DNA from: Immersiella caudata
Lineage: Eukaryota; Ascomycota; Sordariomycetes; Sordariales; Lasiosphaeriaceae
Assembly: GCA_030512335.1 (NCBI GenBank)
Contig: JAULSU010000003.1
Span: 2,604,001-2,668,000, forward strand
Direction: 5' to 3'
Length of the DNA: 64,000 nucleotides
Made by a program: the position numbers and the translations under genes. Below the pieces are notes generated by a model. That model did not search any database. It was not told where the DNA came from and saw nothing but the letters and a program-made list of their open reading frames with translations. Position 1 is the stretch's first letter. The number at the start of each line of letters is the position of its first letter. Positions 1 to 12,549 of this stretch are shown one piece after another.

Positions 1-73
1 GAACGGAAAGCTGCACTACAGCTTTACGTGGATAATGGAGAAAATAAGTTAGTAGGATGACTGAACCTGCCGA

Positions 74-2660
74 TCAGGTCCGACGACGCTTGTTATCTGT
101 GGAGCGTTAGCTACAGTTGGAAAGACTGTGAAAGATGGATGGTTGCAATACCAGTCCCGTCAGACAGGCCCTCGGGTTCGTTTGTTCGATCACGTTTTCC
201 TGAGGGTGCTAGCACGGTGGTCTCCCGCTCGCCGTCTTCCTCGCCATCATTGTTCCAATCGATTTCATCCCCAAGAGGATCCAGATGCTGCTCCGAACCA
301 TGCTTCGAGCCAACACCTGCTTGGTTGTTCTCCTCGTAGCCGATTTCATCGCCGTTGACTGTGGATGTTCTGCTCGTTTGTCGTGACTTAACCTCTTGAG
401 CGTCACCAATTGTGGTTGCTGCTGGCGCACTGTTGTCCGCAAAGGGGCCAGAAATGGCTGCGTATCGTTCTTCCTGCACTAACATATCGTCACCGATATC
501 ACCCTGCTCTTGAATGGTTGTCAACGCGGAAGGAGCGCCGAAGGTAAGAGAGATGTCGTTATCTGGATAAGGCGACATGTCAGTGTCGCTGGTGAAAGAC
601 AGGGTAGCGCTCAGATCTGAAACTGTTCGGGCGTGGGTGTTGCGACTTCTTGAATGGTAGTTCTCCGTTGGCCAAGAATCTCTGTCAAGAGCACGAGATG
701 ACGCATCCGACGCCGACTCCTAGTCCAGCGCAGGGACAACCTCCCCGTTGACCTGGAGCTGCCGTCCTTTGGGTGCGGCGGTCTTGGAGTTGCTTCTGGT
801 CTCAGATTCGGGGGAACCCACAGCCTGCTGCTCAACGTCGACTTTGCGTTTCTTTGATGGCGTCTGCGCGGGAGGCGAAGCTTGTTTCCGCTTGCCACCT
901 TGTGGCAGTGGGGGGGGCTCATCATCGGACGAGTAGTCAATGAGGTCTTGTTCAGCTCCATCCAGGAACGAATGACCAGGTGTGTGTGAATGGCTGGGGG
1001 TTTGGGGGGTAGCCGACGTGAAGAAACCGGAGTCATTACCATGTAATGTCGGCTCAAGCATACTTGCACTCCCAATATCATTGGGCACCAACACTTCGCC
1101 AACACCAATATCTGCTTGACCACTCGCCTCGCCACTCCATTCATCGACGCCTTGCTCCAGGGACTGTTCTGTTAAATCAATGGCAAGTTCTTGCTCGTAG
1201 AACATTTCGCCCGCCGTAAATGCCTCGTCCAAATCACCACCGACATCCAAGGTGTCCGGTGCTTCAACCTCTCGGCCGTCCGTGTTGCCTGCGACATTCG
1301 ATGATTCGTGCTGAAGCTCTTGTTGATATTCCTCCTCGAACATCCTCTCACCGCCCATTTCGAGTTCTGCCAGCCCCTCCGCTTTTATTCCAGTCAGATC
1401 GGCGTGTAAGTTGTGTGCTTCACTCATAACGTCGTCTCCGGTCTCCGGGGCAGCTTGCGGCTCTGTTGGCTTCCGAACCTCCTCAATGGTCTCTGACGTG
1501 TTACTATCAGCGGCAGTCGCGAGGCCCTCGCCAGTTCCAAGGTTTTCAGAGTAAGCATCGACGGACGCCTCTTCAGTAACCGAGATTTCGCCCTCGTCAA
1601 CATCCGCAGACCGGTCCGGTTGCTCGCCAGCAAGTCCCACCTCCCTAAGGAGTTCAAGGAAGCGCTCTTCACAGTCCCGCCGCATCAGAAGATCGAATTC
1701 CAGCTCGTGTGGATCATCTGGTGACGTACTGAAGAGGGCGGAGTAGCATCTGAGAATATCGTGGAAGCTCCGATCCAGAAACTTCTGGTTAGACTTCTCC
1801 CCGAACTCAAGGTCCAGGGCATCGATACGGACAAGAAGCTCGTCCCCAGGAGAGACCTCGTCCGAGATAACAGCGCGAATGGACGCAAGAAGTTGCGACA
1901 ATGGCGCATCAAGCTCTTTGACGTCAGAAAGAAAATACGAGTCCGGATCATCCGACGGGGCTCCTATCAGAGAATACTGGCCCTGGTTATAATGGACCGT
2001 GATTTCAGGTACGTCTGAAGCAAGTGAAGTACCAGAAAAGCCAGCAGGGGTTTCTTGATGATCGCCCAGCCCAGATGCAGGTGTTTGGGCCTGATCATGT
2101 TGAGAACGGTGCGTGCTCGCTCCGTCGGTCGTATCAGCACTCTGCTCGATGCTCGGCTCCGCGGCGTTGAACATCGACATATCCCCCTCATCCGGATCGT
2201 CGAACTCATAGTTCTCATCGTCGGGAAGCCCGACCTCTGCACCTGAAGGCATACCGGGTCCTGCTTCCGCGGTATCTGTGGCGGATCCTGCAGCGTCAGA
2301 ACCCGCAGCATCGGCGTTTGAGTCGGGCTCCTCGTCTTCGTAGCCGATTTCGTCTTGATACCCAACGTCCACATCCTGGCCAGCATCGTCCTCTACCCCT
2401 TCTGCGTTTTCGTCTGCATCCTTTGGATCATCCTCCATGGGCTCACGTGCAGCCTCTTCGTCCTCGTAACTAATCTCGAAATCTGCGATTGTCTTTTCGG
2501 CGGCGGATTCTGGATCGGCCTCGGCTGGTGCCTCGTCGTCGTATGCGCCGTCGAGCTTGAAATCAAATTCCTCCATACCGGCATCGGCGCTGGCATTGAG
2601 ATCAAGATAGTAGTCCTCCGGATCGGCTTGCGCGTCCGCAACCGAGAGTAGAGCGTCCAT
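74..2660 (-). CDS. Acidic fungal protein of unknown function, probable nuclear protein
   Basis: I do not recognise a named family. The protein would be about 809 residues in three exons (2660-822, 719-152, 96-74). It is very rich in Asp/Glu, with recurring ISYEDE, DEIGYEDE and DEIDW-type motifs, and carries a basic PSKKRKV stretch near residue 600 that resembles a nuclear localisation signal. The start at 2660 has a good context (AAG before ATG G); an in-frame ATG 13 codons upstream is possible. The last intron (151-97) is clear: GTATTG donor, GCTAAC branch point, CACAG acceptor; it joins ...SDGT to DNKRRRT and a TGA stop. The first intron (821-720, 102 nt) is proposed because an in-frame TAG sits at 722-720 while the same frame stays open for about 200 more codons. 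Its donor is GTGGGT and its acceptor CTAG, but the branch point is weak. Confidence 0.7.
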
Positions 2661-3498
2661 CTTGGAAACCACGTGTGGATCACCAATAAGAGTGTGCAAA
2701 CGCAGCGTGCAAACCGAGGTAAATGTACCAATCTGTCGAAGGCAACCTCAACGAGTCATCCTAAACCGTGGGAGGTGAAGTCTTCTGAAGATTGTAGTGT
2801 ATGGGCCTGGGAGGACTGGTGGCAGTGACCGTGGCCGTGAGTCAGTGCTGAGCGCTTGGATGCGACGCGTCTGTGATCTGGGAAAAGTAGGAAGGAGCGC
2901 GTCTGGAAAGAGCGATCGGTATCGATGCTTTTCGGGCCTGCAACTGCACAGAAAGACACGCAAGCAATACTTGATGAGGAAGGCCAGCTGGCAAGCACAG
3001 AAGAGACGAGCAGTGTGGGCGACTAGGCCGAGGAGTGAGGATATTCCAGTTCCGAAGCTGTGGCGGCTTGGCCTAGGTTCCGGGAGCCGCGCTTTCGCCG
3101 AAAATGTAGTATTTGATCGTAGAATGCGCGGCAATATGGTGTCAGTGCCTTCGCAGCAGTGTTGGTGAGATTGGAAGATCGGGGTAGATGGAGAATGGTG
3201 ATGCTCAAGAAAGTTGAGGTGACAAAGGCAAAAGCAACCTGGAACGTGCCGGTTCCAGCTTGACGTGGCGCCTGAATTATGTAACCGGAGCTATGTCGCG
3301 CAGGTCGGAATTGACAGGTGGCGCCAGCTGGCTGATAACCCCACGTAGACCGCAGGAAAGACCACCTCAACCACAGTTGTTGGTGCTTCAATTCAGGTAG
3401 GGAAAGGAGGTGAAGCTCGCTCATTCGGTTACCTCCCCCACCCAAGCGAAACATTTCCTCCACAGGTGTCCTCGAACTCGGCGACTAACGCACTTAAG
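2661..3498. promoter_or_regulatory. Divergent intergenic region
   Basis: This 838-base region lies between the acidic protein gene (-) and delta-COP (+) and must hold both promoters. Short open frames occur on both strands, but none shows a family motif. No specific regulatory site stands out. Confidence 0.5.
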
Positions 3499-5260
3499 AT
3501 GGTATGCAGGCCCGCGAATTTCTATTTGGCAAACAACTGACAGACTGAGCTAGGTTGTGCTTGCGGCGTCGATCTGCACGCGCGGCGGCAAGGCCGTCCT
3601 TGCCAGAGCGTTCCACGATATGAAGCGGTCGCGCATCGAGGCCCTCCTCGCTGCTTTCCCCAAGGCGGCCGACTCGGGCACTCAACACACCACGGTCGAG
3701 CAGGACAACGTCCGATTCGTCTACCAGCCCCTCGACGAGCTCTACATGGTGCTCATCACCAACAAGCAGTCCAACATTCTCCAAGACATCGACTCGCTCC
3801 ACCTCTTCTCCCAGGTCGTCAGCAGCATATGCAAGAGTCTAGACGAGCGCGAGATTCTCAAGCATGCCTTTGATATCCTCAGCGCCTTCGACGAGCTCGT
3901 CACACTCGGCTACCGAGAGAACCTGTCGATTGGTCAGATCAAGACATTCCTTGAAATGGAGAGTCACGAGGAGCGCATTCAGGAGATTATTGCGCGGGTA
4001 CGTCAAGCGCTATCTCTGCATACGCCTAGGAGATGCTTACAATACTGTAGAATAAAGAGCTGGAGGCCACCGAGGAGCGCAAAAGGAAAGCGAAGCAGCT
4101 GGAGATGCAGCGCAAAGAGACGGGTAGGGCGCGCGCTGGAGTGCCCCGGACACCAGTATATCCAACATATACCCCGCCTTCCCGCCCAGCTGTTACCGAG
4201 ACCTACGATACCTACCAGGCAGAGAAGAACAAGGCCAAGTAAGTGCTCACCATGTCCCCAGCCCCACTCCCCCCTGCCCTAGTTGTAGCAGGCTGACCCT
4301 ACTAGGTTCACGGCACCAAAGGGTAAGGGTATGCAGTTGGGTAAAAAATCAAAGACCACAGATATGTTTGAGCGCGTAAGGGGAGATCTCGGTCAAGAGG
4401 TAGACGACAGCCCTCTCGTACCAGTAGCAAGCCCCGTAGCGCCAGAGCCAGTGGCGGTGTCCGGTGCATCCGCCAACCCGGACCAAGACGCAATCCACGT
4501 TTCAATCAACGAATCCATCAGCGCCAAGATCTCGAGGGAAGGCGTGGCCAACTCGTTCTCGGTCAACGGAGACCTCACACTGCGCGTGTCAGACCCGTCA
4601 CTTACCAAATTGAAGCTCAAGCTGGACGCCACCCACTCCCACGGTGCCAGCTTCCGCACACACCCCAACGTCGACAAGAATATCTACAACAGCTCGAAAG
4701 TCATTCAACTGTCAAACCAGGCCAGGGGCTTCCCCGTCAACCAAGCGGTAGGCGTTCTCAAGTGGCGAGCAGCGCCCAGAGTGGAGGATACGAGTGTGCT
4801 CCCTATCGTGTTCACCGTTTGGGTCAACAAGGGCTCCGACGGCAGCACCTCTATGACTATTGAGTACGAGCTCACGGGCGGGGACCCACTGGCGGACGTT
4901 GCGATCGTCGTACCGTACTCGACAGCGGAACCCACGGTATCAAGCTTCGACGCTGTGTACGAGGTTTCGGGCGACAGCCTCGAGTGGCAGATTGGGGCTG
5001 TGAATGAGGACAACACAAGCGGCGCTTTCGAGTTTGAGGCGCAGACAGACGATGAGAACGAATTCTTCCCCATGCAGGTGCGCTTCTCCAAGCAGACGCC
5101 GTTTATGAACGTTGATGTAAGTGTCCCCTATGCTGCGGTTCGCCTGGAAAGGCCACTAATTCCCCATTAGGTTTTGTCTGTGGAATTGATCGAGATGGGT
5201 GAGGAGGTGACGTTCTCCAAGGAGATCAGGTCGGTCGCCGACAGCTACACTGTTGAATAG
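3499..5260 (+). CDS. RET2: Coatomer subunit delta (delta-COP)
   Basis: Delta subunit of the COPI coat, which drives retrograde Golgi-to-ER vesicle transport in the cytosol and on Golgi membranes. Five exons (3499-3501, 3554-3997, 4051-4238, 4306-5116, 5171-5260) give 511 residues, the usual size. The N-terminal longin-type domain begins MVVLAASICTRGGKAVL and contains the conserved FVYQPLDELYMVLITNK strand and LGYRENL. A charged linker (ELEATEERKRKAKQ) follows, then a C-terminal mu-homology domain from about residue 260 that starts with a conserved FTAPKGKGMQLGKK segment. The first exon is only the ATG: it is followed at once by GTATGC, and the acceptor CTAG at 3553 restores the conserved N-terminus. 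All introns have standard borders. Confidence 0.95.
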
Positions 5261-5952
5261 ACGGACACGGTAAATTGGCGAAGCAAAATAGGAGTAGGGG
5301 GACATGACCCCAATGTCTTGACAAGGTTGCAAAAGCTCAGTCCCAACTCTCCAGGCTAAGAGAAGGGTCCACGACAAATAAAGTCAGCTCTCGTGCCGTT
5401 GCCGATTCTTTATGAGATCCATCTTCATGCTGGTTTACAATAGATTATTGATTATCAGAGACTGGGCTTCATATTCTTGGCTTGAGATATGGGCACCTAA
5501 TTTTGCGAATGAGGTGAAAGGAGAAAGTTAACAAAAGAGTAACGGCAGAACTCCATTGCTGAGCACCCCCTCCTTCCCATCTGCAAGGAGGCGCACCCTC
5601 GACAGTCAAAGCGTGCCCAACTTGTGGGAAAATATTCGTAAGGTAATCCGAAGGAAACCCGACCTAGATATACCATTTCAAGGGTGAGAATGGGAGTTGG
5701 ATCAAACTTGCACTGTGCGCTCGTGTCAATTGGTTCCGAAATATGGCCGTAGTTGCTCAGTTCGCACTGTCCCCATGCTGTCCCGCTCAGGCATGTCGGC
5801 CTCCAATCAACAACCACTCGCCTGCTCAAACAACCAGCAAAACCCCATCCTCTGGAACTTTCAGGCCATAATTGCCCGAGATATGGACCCGGGCAGCTCA
5901 GCCCAGGAAATATTACCTTGGGAGCTCAAAGGTCGACAGCCATAGCAGCAGA
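5261..5952. other. Intergenic, delta-COP to APC4
   Basis: This tandem intergenic region holds the delta-COP 3' end and the APC4 promoter. The APC4 frame is open upstream to 5872 (a further in-frame ATG), so part of this could be coding. No other feature is seen. Confidence 0.4.
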
Positions 5953-8630
5953 ATGGCGCCCACACAGAAGCTTGGACTCTTCAGTTCGAGCAAGCTGAGC
6001 ACCCCAGTCTCAGGCGGCCATCTCGCCTGCAACCCCGCCATCGACCTCACAGCCACGGCAGGCGATGCGGGCAACATTCTTGTTGTATGGAGAGCAAACG
6101 ACCAGCTTGTCTCGAAACACACAGAGCGCAACCAGAAAGTGCTGGCTGTGAAATGGAAGGAAGACGGTGCGGCCCTCATCTCCCTTTCCTCACCCTCAAG
6201 CGTTCCCCTTTTGCTTACACCTACTCAGGTCAGTTCCTAGCTGCTGGCTGGAGCGATGGCGTTGTGAGACTTGCGGGCTTGGAGAGCAGCAAAGCGGTGC
6301 ATCACATCCGCGTCTGTGAGGCTGCCGATGCCAAGATTGACTTCATCGCCTGGTCGCGGAACGTCACGGGGAAGAGATCGGGGGTTCGGATCCCCTTGGG
6401 CGCGTTACCTTGGCGTGATATCGATCTGGGCGAGGTGAAGAGTCTTGTGGATCTTCCGCATGAACTCACCTTCTTGGAGGTGGAAACGGCTCTTCCAAAG
6501 ATTAGCCCGCTTCCGGTGTCGGGCGGCTTGGGGTATGCTTGGCTTTCCTTTGCTGCGATTGACATTGCTGACGGTGTAGGGATGATATGTTTGTCTTCTC
6601 TACAACTTCATCGCTCGAGTTTGTGTTTCGACCGATCGGGCCCGAAGAAGCAGATGCTCTGCATGTCATGATTGTCGGCACCACCGACGGGGGCGTTCAT
6701 CTGAGCATCTACGATTCGTTTGTAATCGGCAGCTTCAAATACTCGCCCCGTACACCGGCACCCTCGCCATCTGTGTTCCAGCTGTGTGGCCATGGCTCCC
6801 ATCCCGAGATCTCCACTCACGCGCTCCTCTTCCGACCTCGAGGGGGAGATGGGACTTCGATTAATCTCGTGCCCATCGATCTCACGTTCGTGCATTACTC
6901 ACCAGTTAATTTGTCTTTGCTAGCATCAAAGATGACTGCGATGCAGAATTTGCTTCGTTACCTGAAGCAGACTCAAGCACACATGATAGGCGAGTGGAAG
7001 TCTACCAGGGAACTGCCAGGGCGGTTCCTGAATGCCGTCAAGGAGGACCTCGACAACATGGAGAGAGGCCCAGTGTCTATAGTCCAGGCGTTGTGTCACA
7101 CAGTTGTTACCGGGCATGTCTTCCCGCCGTTGAAAGAATGGCTTGTCGACAGCCTTGCCGAGAGGGTGAGTATGCCAGCTATCTTGTTGGCGCTGTTCTG
7201 ACAACTCGACAGGGGCACAAGCGCTGGGACAAGGCCGTGGTATCTGGTCTTGAAAACTTACGCGGCCTCATGCACGAAAACTTCATGCCAGCTCTCGAAA
7301 GATGCGGCATCATTTTGAGCCGTCTCTTGGGCATCGCTCGATTTCACGACACCCGAGAGAGCATCGGCTTCACCCCAGCCCAGATTACGCGGCTCATGGA
7401 CATTGTGTCGTGCCTGACGGTGATTGCCCACAAGATTCTCTTGTCTGTCATGGACGAGTTAGAGCATTTCCAAGCCTTCTCAAGTTGGCTCCGTCTTGAA
7501 ATCGATAAGCAAGCTTCGTCGACGCTCAGTGACGAGCTGACAGAGAAGGAGGCTACCATGGACAATTCCAAGGTGCTAGCGTACATCCAGCGATATCTCG
7601 TGACCAGCCCCCTGGAATATTACTTCGGTGAGGCCACCCGCGAGGACTACGCCAAGAGCCAAGCGTTGGTTGAAGATGGCGCATCATTGCTAGAACTGCT
7701 TGACAAGCAGCTCCAGAGGCAGGAGGCCGGTCAGCGGTATATGCAGGCACTCCTACACATCGGCTTCCTGGTGGATTATCTTACAAGTCGAGCGAGCATT
7801 CTCTTCCAAAACATTGCCGAGGCTGAGAAGAGAACGGTCCGGTTCGGGCACCCGACGGAGCTTTCAGTCGGCCAGAAGATATGGAAGCAAGACGTCCAGA
7901 TGTGCCCCAAGCGCAAAAGCGTGAGTTGCCCACTCTAAGTTCCTGTTAACATTGTTACTTACTTTAGCAGTGTGGAACTGAGGTAGCTGCCTTCACAGCC
8001 ATTATTTCAGAAAGCGAAAAGGACAGAGGTCTGTTCCGCGGAGTCATCTCTCGTTCGTGGGTGTTTATGTCTGACTGAATCACACAGTCTCACTTTTCCG
8101 AACAAGCATCCCGATTGTCAACGGCATCAGTGGCATCTCTGTCACTGAAGCATGCAGCCTAGTGCTCCCGAGAGACACGAGCATAGTTGACTTCAAGTTT
8201 CTCGATGACAATGCGCTGCTGATTCTATGCTCCACAAAAGGTTATGTTCGGTCCTGGTTGTACGAGGCAGCTGAGAACTAACAGAGCAACAGAAGAGCCA
8301 GCGCACACCCTCCTGAGGATTTCGTACCGTTCGGCAGCCATTCCGTATGCGGAATACAGGCGAGTTCGGGCCACCAAGGCGGTGGATCTGCCCTCGCACA
8401 ACGCGCCGAGCCAGGTCTGCCTGTCCTTTGGATTTTCGAAGATGCCCACAGGATTCACGCCCGTGCAGATGGAAGTACAGAAAAAGAGCAGCGCGCGCGG
8501 TGAGATACCGGCGAGAGTCTGCCTTTTGGGGCGAGACAAGGCCATGCTTCTGGTGTATGCCTTACCCGAGGACTTGGACACAGCCACGCATCAGTTATCG
8601 TTGGAGACGGTCGATGTGCCGATGCAATGA
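5953..8630 (+). CDS. APC4: Anaphase-promoting complex subunit 4
   Basis: Scaffold subunit of the APC/C ubiquitin ligase, which drives mitotic exit in the nucleus. Seven exons (5953-6166, 6229-6532, 6580-7165, 7213-7920, 7968-8028, 8088-8240, 8293-8630) give 787 residues, typical for the family. The N-terminus is a WD40-like beta-propeller (DLTATAGDAGNILVVWR, then KVLAVKWKEDGQFLAAGWSD across intron 1). The middle is the helical APC4 domain (VHYSPVNLSLLASKMTAMQ, then HENFMPALERCGIILSRLLG). The C-terminus returns to propeller strands. Intron 4 ends in a TAGCAG tandem acceptor, so one Gln can be included or skipped. The start MAPTQKLGLF was chosen for family fit; an in-frame ATG at 5872 would add 27 residues. 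Confidence 0.92.
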
Positions 8631-9090
8631 AAACAATAGCTCAGGGCCGAGGATGCAAAACATGTATACTACAATCGTTCTAACACCATCAGTAGGAACT
8701 GTAAATTGAGACAAAATCTTGTCGAGGCTTCTAGGTGCTTGTTTTTGAACACGCAGTTTTTCAGGAACCCTAACCCTTGTTCATTGAACCCTTTATCTGA
8801 ACGCTCACATACCTCAGGAACCTTAGCTCCTTGGCCATTCAATCGTCCGAAGCAGGGTACCAGGTAAACACAACAATCGACTGAACTCCCGCCCTTTTAT
8901 TCCTTTGAACGCTACCCCATAACCAACTCCTCAAGATCTGATCCACCACAGTCTTTACTTCGTATTCACAAGACTCGAATCCATTTCGCTGGTCAAATTC
9001 TCATCGCCAGCTCTCACCTTTCCAAACCTCATTATCCTTCTCAACAAACCTGGACATCAAACTCACCACCAAAAACAACACACCCCCAAA
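8631..9090. other. Intergenic, APC4 to RMP1
   Basis: Tandem intergenic region. A near-duplicate TCAGGAACC(C/T)TA motif occurs at about 8761 and 8816. The stretch before the RMP1 ATG is C/A-rich, as in many fungal 5' leaders. Nothing else is seen. Confidence 0.4.
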
Positions 9091-9927
9091 ATGACAACCC
9101 CCCCAGATCCAGACCCCCCATCTAACCCCCCCCTCCTAAACCAAACCCTCACCTCTCTCACCCCCACTCTCGAAATCCTTGCCCGCTTCCACCACCGCAA
9201 CCGCAACCAGCACCGCCTTTCCAAATGGTACTCCCACTTCGACATGCTGCGTCGCCATCTGCGCAAGTTTCTTGTCGCCGTGGAGGATCGAATTTCAGAG
9301 CTGAAATCGGGGGTGAAGAGCGCCAAGAAGAAGAAAGGGAAGGAAGACAAAGGAGGGGATGAAGTCGTGGAAAGGGCGGGGTGGTTGAGCGGGATGTTGG
9401 GGAGGGGATGTTATTTGTGAGATTTATACTTTATCTTCCCCCTCTCTCGCTGGTAGCGTAGGGGAAAAGCTGACGAGAAAGCCAGGTCGTTTACGCAACT
9501 CACAGCGGACAGGCAGTTTGCCCACCTGGGGTTGATGTTGCTTGGAGTGTTGGCGCAGGTGGAGAAAGCAGTGTCGGTGTATGCGCCAGTGGAAAGCGGA
9601 AAAGGGATGGAGGGAGAGGCGATGCAGATTTATAAGGGAGTGTCTATCCCCGACGTTGGGATCCCGATATCACGAGACACGATGGGGTTGCCTGTGGAGA
9701 GATCAGAGTACCCCTTGCCCGCACGGCAACCAGGAGACCAACCGCGAGAGACGGTCGAAATCAGCAGCCCTAAAGATGCGGACCGGCCGAAAACCAAGAA
9801 GAAAAAGAAGGCAAGCGAAGGGGACGAGTTTGATGACATATTTGGAGGCCTTGAGAAGACCAGCAAACGGCCCAAGAAGAAGAGGAAAAAGGGGGACGAG
9901 TTTGATGATATCTTCAATGGCTTGTAG
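9091..9927 (+). CDS. RMP1: RNase MRP protein subunit RMP1-like
   Basis: Predicted protein subunit of RNase MRP, the nucleolar ribonucleoprotein that cuts pre-rRNA. Two exons (9091-9416, 9486-9927) give 255 residues. The RMP1 core is plain: LEILARFHHRNRNQHR followed by FDMLRRHLRKFL, then across the intron FTQLTADRQFAHLGLMLLGVLAQ. The intron has a GTGAGA donor and a GCTGAC branch before CCAG. The C-terminus carries two lysine-rich blocks, each followed by GDEFDDIF (GG or NG) L, a repeated acidic/aromatic tail seen in fungal members. The ATG is preceded by CCCCAAA, a favourable context. Confidence 0.85.
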
Positions 9928-10428
9928 TGATGGCCCCTTGAATCGCAGCCAATCGCTTTCTTCTCCCGTCATGCTCAAATCTTGGGTAGCGTTCTACTTG
10001 GCCCGACAGCTTTGCACATCCTAGGACTGGGCGAGGGTATAAACAAAACATACGGATTAGGAACTGCGCTAGTCATACCTACACACGCTAGATAGTCCCA
10101 CCCTTCAAACGTCCAAAAGGCCCAAACATTCGGTTGCGTGTCGCTCCAATCCTTGACGCCGCACAACCACCTCCAGCGAGGCCTACTTAACCCAGGAACT
10201 GACCAGGGGCAGCCCAGCGAGCTGCGACAGGCCGAACACAAGACACTGTCCCTCCGCATCTCTATCCACCTACCGACAAAGAAACATTCGAGAAACGTAG
10301 CGAAACAACGCGGCCACATGGCTTTGCTTTTCTCCTCCTTACTCACATCCCCACAACCAGTCACTGATTGAAGCAACCAACCCTCGGCCTGCCCGTGCGC
10401 CAAACTCCTGCTGGATACCCGTATGCCC
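9928..10428. other. Convergent intergenic region, RMP1 and TUP1
   Basis: Both flanking genes end here, so it should hold two 3' UTRs and polyadenylation sites. A long minus-strand open frame (10652-9975) continues from the TUP1 3' end in another frame and has no family motif. Confidence 0.4.
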
Positions 10429-12549
10429 CTAGTTATGGCCCGCGATGCGAGTGTACGACCAAATACGCGCCCGCGTGTCACCCGATCCCGTCGCGAAATA
10501 GCCCCCAGTTGGGCTGGGAGCCACCGAGATGACCGAGTTCTTGTGGCCCTGGAGCATAAGTTGCGTCTGGCCGGTGCGAGGATCCCAGAACTGGACTCCA
10601 CGGTCCTTCGAGCCGGAGAGAACCCACTGGTGGTCGGGGGTAAGCGCCACACTAAGAACGAAGTCCTTCAAAACACGGTTAGCTATCATGTTCATTCCAG
10701 GCCCAGACACGAAATACGTACCCTGTGCCCCTCAAACGTCTTTGTGCACCGTCCTCCCTTCAGGGGCGGCTGCTGGTTCATGCCCCGAGAGGCGGACAGC
10801 TCCCACATCTTGATGGTCTTGTCCAGGCTACCGCTGACTAATTCGCGGCCATTAGGCGAGAATGCCACGCTGTAGACGCTGTCCTTGTGCCCGTCGGCGC
10901 CCTCAAGACGTTCAATCAGGTAGCCAGTCTTGATGTCCCACACACGGACGCTCTTGTCCAGGGAACCAGCGGCAACAAACTTGGCATCGGGCGAAATGGC
11001 CACTGTTGTGACTCCGTCCTCGATGCTAAGTGTGAGCATATTGGACCCAGTCTCAATGTCCCAGAGCCTCACGGTGCGGTCGCCGCTGCCCGAGGCAATG
11101 GTACGACCGTCACGTGCGAAGTCCAGGGAGTAGATGTCTTGCTCGTGGCCTTGGAAGGTATTCCTGATCTGCTTCGCAGCGATATCCCAAACCTGTTTGC
11201 GTTAGCAAGACCAGTCCAACGTTGGCATATATGAAAATAATCAAACGTACTCTGATCAGCTTGTCCTCCGCTCCCGTAGCTAGATACTTGCCATCTGGGC
11301 TGAAGCAAACGCTCCGGATGTAAAGATCACCATTAAGATCAATGCTCTCATCCTGGAGAATACAGGTCTTCTCGCCCGTGGCAACGTCATAGATCTGAGC
11401 TGACCTATTGCACCCAGTCGCAACAAACTTGCCATCGGCACTGAAACGGACACAGCAAACGACGCTCTCGTGCTGCAGAGTGTGCACCAAGTCGACGTCC
11501 AAGACGCGTGCCACTGCCTGGTTGAAGATAACCCACCAATCATCCTTGACCTTCTTGACGTGAGAGGGCAGGCGTTCAGGGTCCAAGTCGCTTAGGACAT
11601 TAGACTGCATAGGGGGGCCAACAGGGTGCTGTTGCCCCATGCGAGATTGATCCGGCGTTGGGTGGGTAGGCACCTGAGGAGATTGGCCAGGCCCATTATA
11701 TGGGATTGGGGTGTTAATCTGCGGGGTGGCCGGACCGGCGGGGGGTCTGCCGATGGCTCGCTTGCCGGGTGCAGGAGAGCCCGTGTTTTGCGGAGGCTGC
11801 TGGGAGCCGAAACCACCATGGGGCGGACCCTGGCCGTACGGTTGCTGCGGCTGGAATGGAGGCTGCTGGTGAGGAGGAGGCGGCGGAGGAGGGGGAGGGC
11901 CCAATCCCGGGGGAGCGGGAGCCATGTGCGGAGGTTGCTGCTCCTGCTGCGGCGGTGGTGGAGGAGGAGCTAGGCCGCCGCCTTGACCACCCTGCCCCGC
12001 CATTATTGCGCTGAATACATTGCTTCCCATACCGATAACAGGAGGCTGCTGTGAAGGGCCGGCGTGTTGCGGAGGCGGATTCATCCCGCCCTGGGGACCG
12101 CCCCGCGCGTCGAGCTGGCGGCGCAGCATCGCGATCTCTTCCTCGTACCTAATCATCGCGTCAACACTGCCCGGCCTTTTCTCCCCGCCTCGCGGGCGCG
12201 TTCTGTGCACTTACTTCGCCTTGAGCTGCAGTTGAGCCTGCTCCATTTGATACACACGTTCACGGATAATTGCCATTTCATTCACTTGCTCGCGCACTGT
12301 AGGCTAGGTGTCAGCGGCCTGAAAGGGGCCAACCCGGGCAGTGATAACATCCCCCCAAATCATCACCAACGCAAGCCCTAAGATATAGAAAGACATCAAA
12401 GTCTTACCTTGATGGTCGGAGGCTTCGGTTTGTCGGAGCTGCGACTCAAACTCGTTGCGGATCCCGTCGAGCAGCTCATTGAGACGACTCCCTGCGCCGT
12501 TTGCAGGGGGGGCGCCCCCCATGCTGCGATGGCCGGGATACATCGACAT
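10429..12549 (-). CDS. TUP1: General transcriptional co-repressor Tup1/RCO-1
   Basis: WD40 co-repressor that works with Ssn6/Cyc8 (RCM-1) at many promoters, including those of development and secondary metabolism. Five exons (12549-12408, 12296-12215, 12148-11251, 11192-10722, 10665-10429) give 609 residues, the family's usual size. The N-terminal tetramerisation helix is present (RLNELLDGIRNEFESQLRQ, then REQVNEMAIIRERVYQMEQ and EEEIAMLRRQLDA). A long Pro/Gln/Gly-rich linker follows. The bridge VKKVKDDWWVIFNQ leads to seven WD40 repeats starting LVHTLQHESVVCCVRFS, with canonical WDI, VRVWD, IKMWE and VQFWD ends. Every intron has clear GT..AG borders. Both small N-terminal exons match the family, which settles the start. 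Confidence 0.95.

Noticed and set aside
611..1144. Minus-strand 177-codon frame overlapping the acidic protein gene
   Set aside because: Shadow frame, basic and low in conserved pattern; the 659-codon frame has the real composition.
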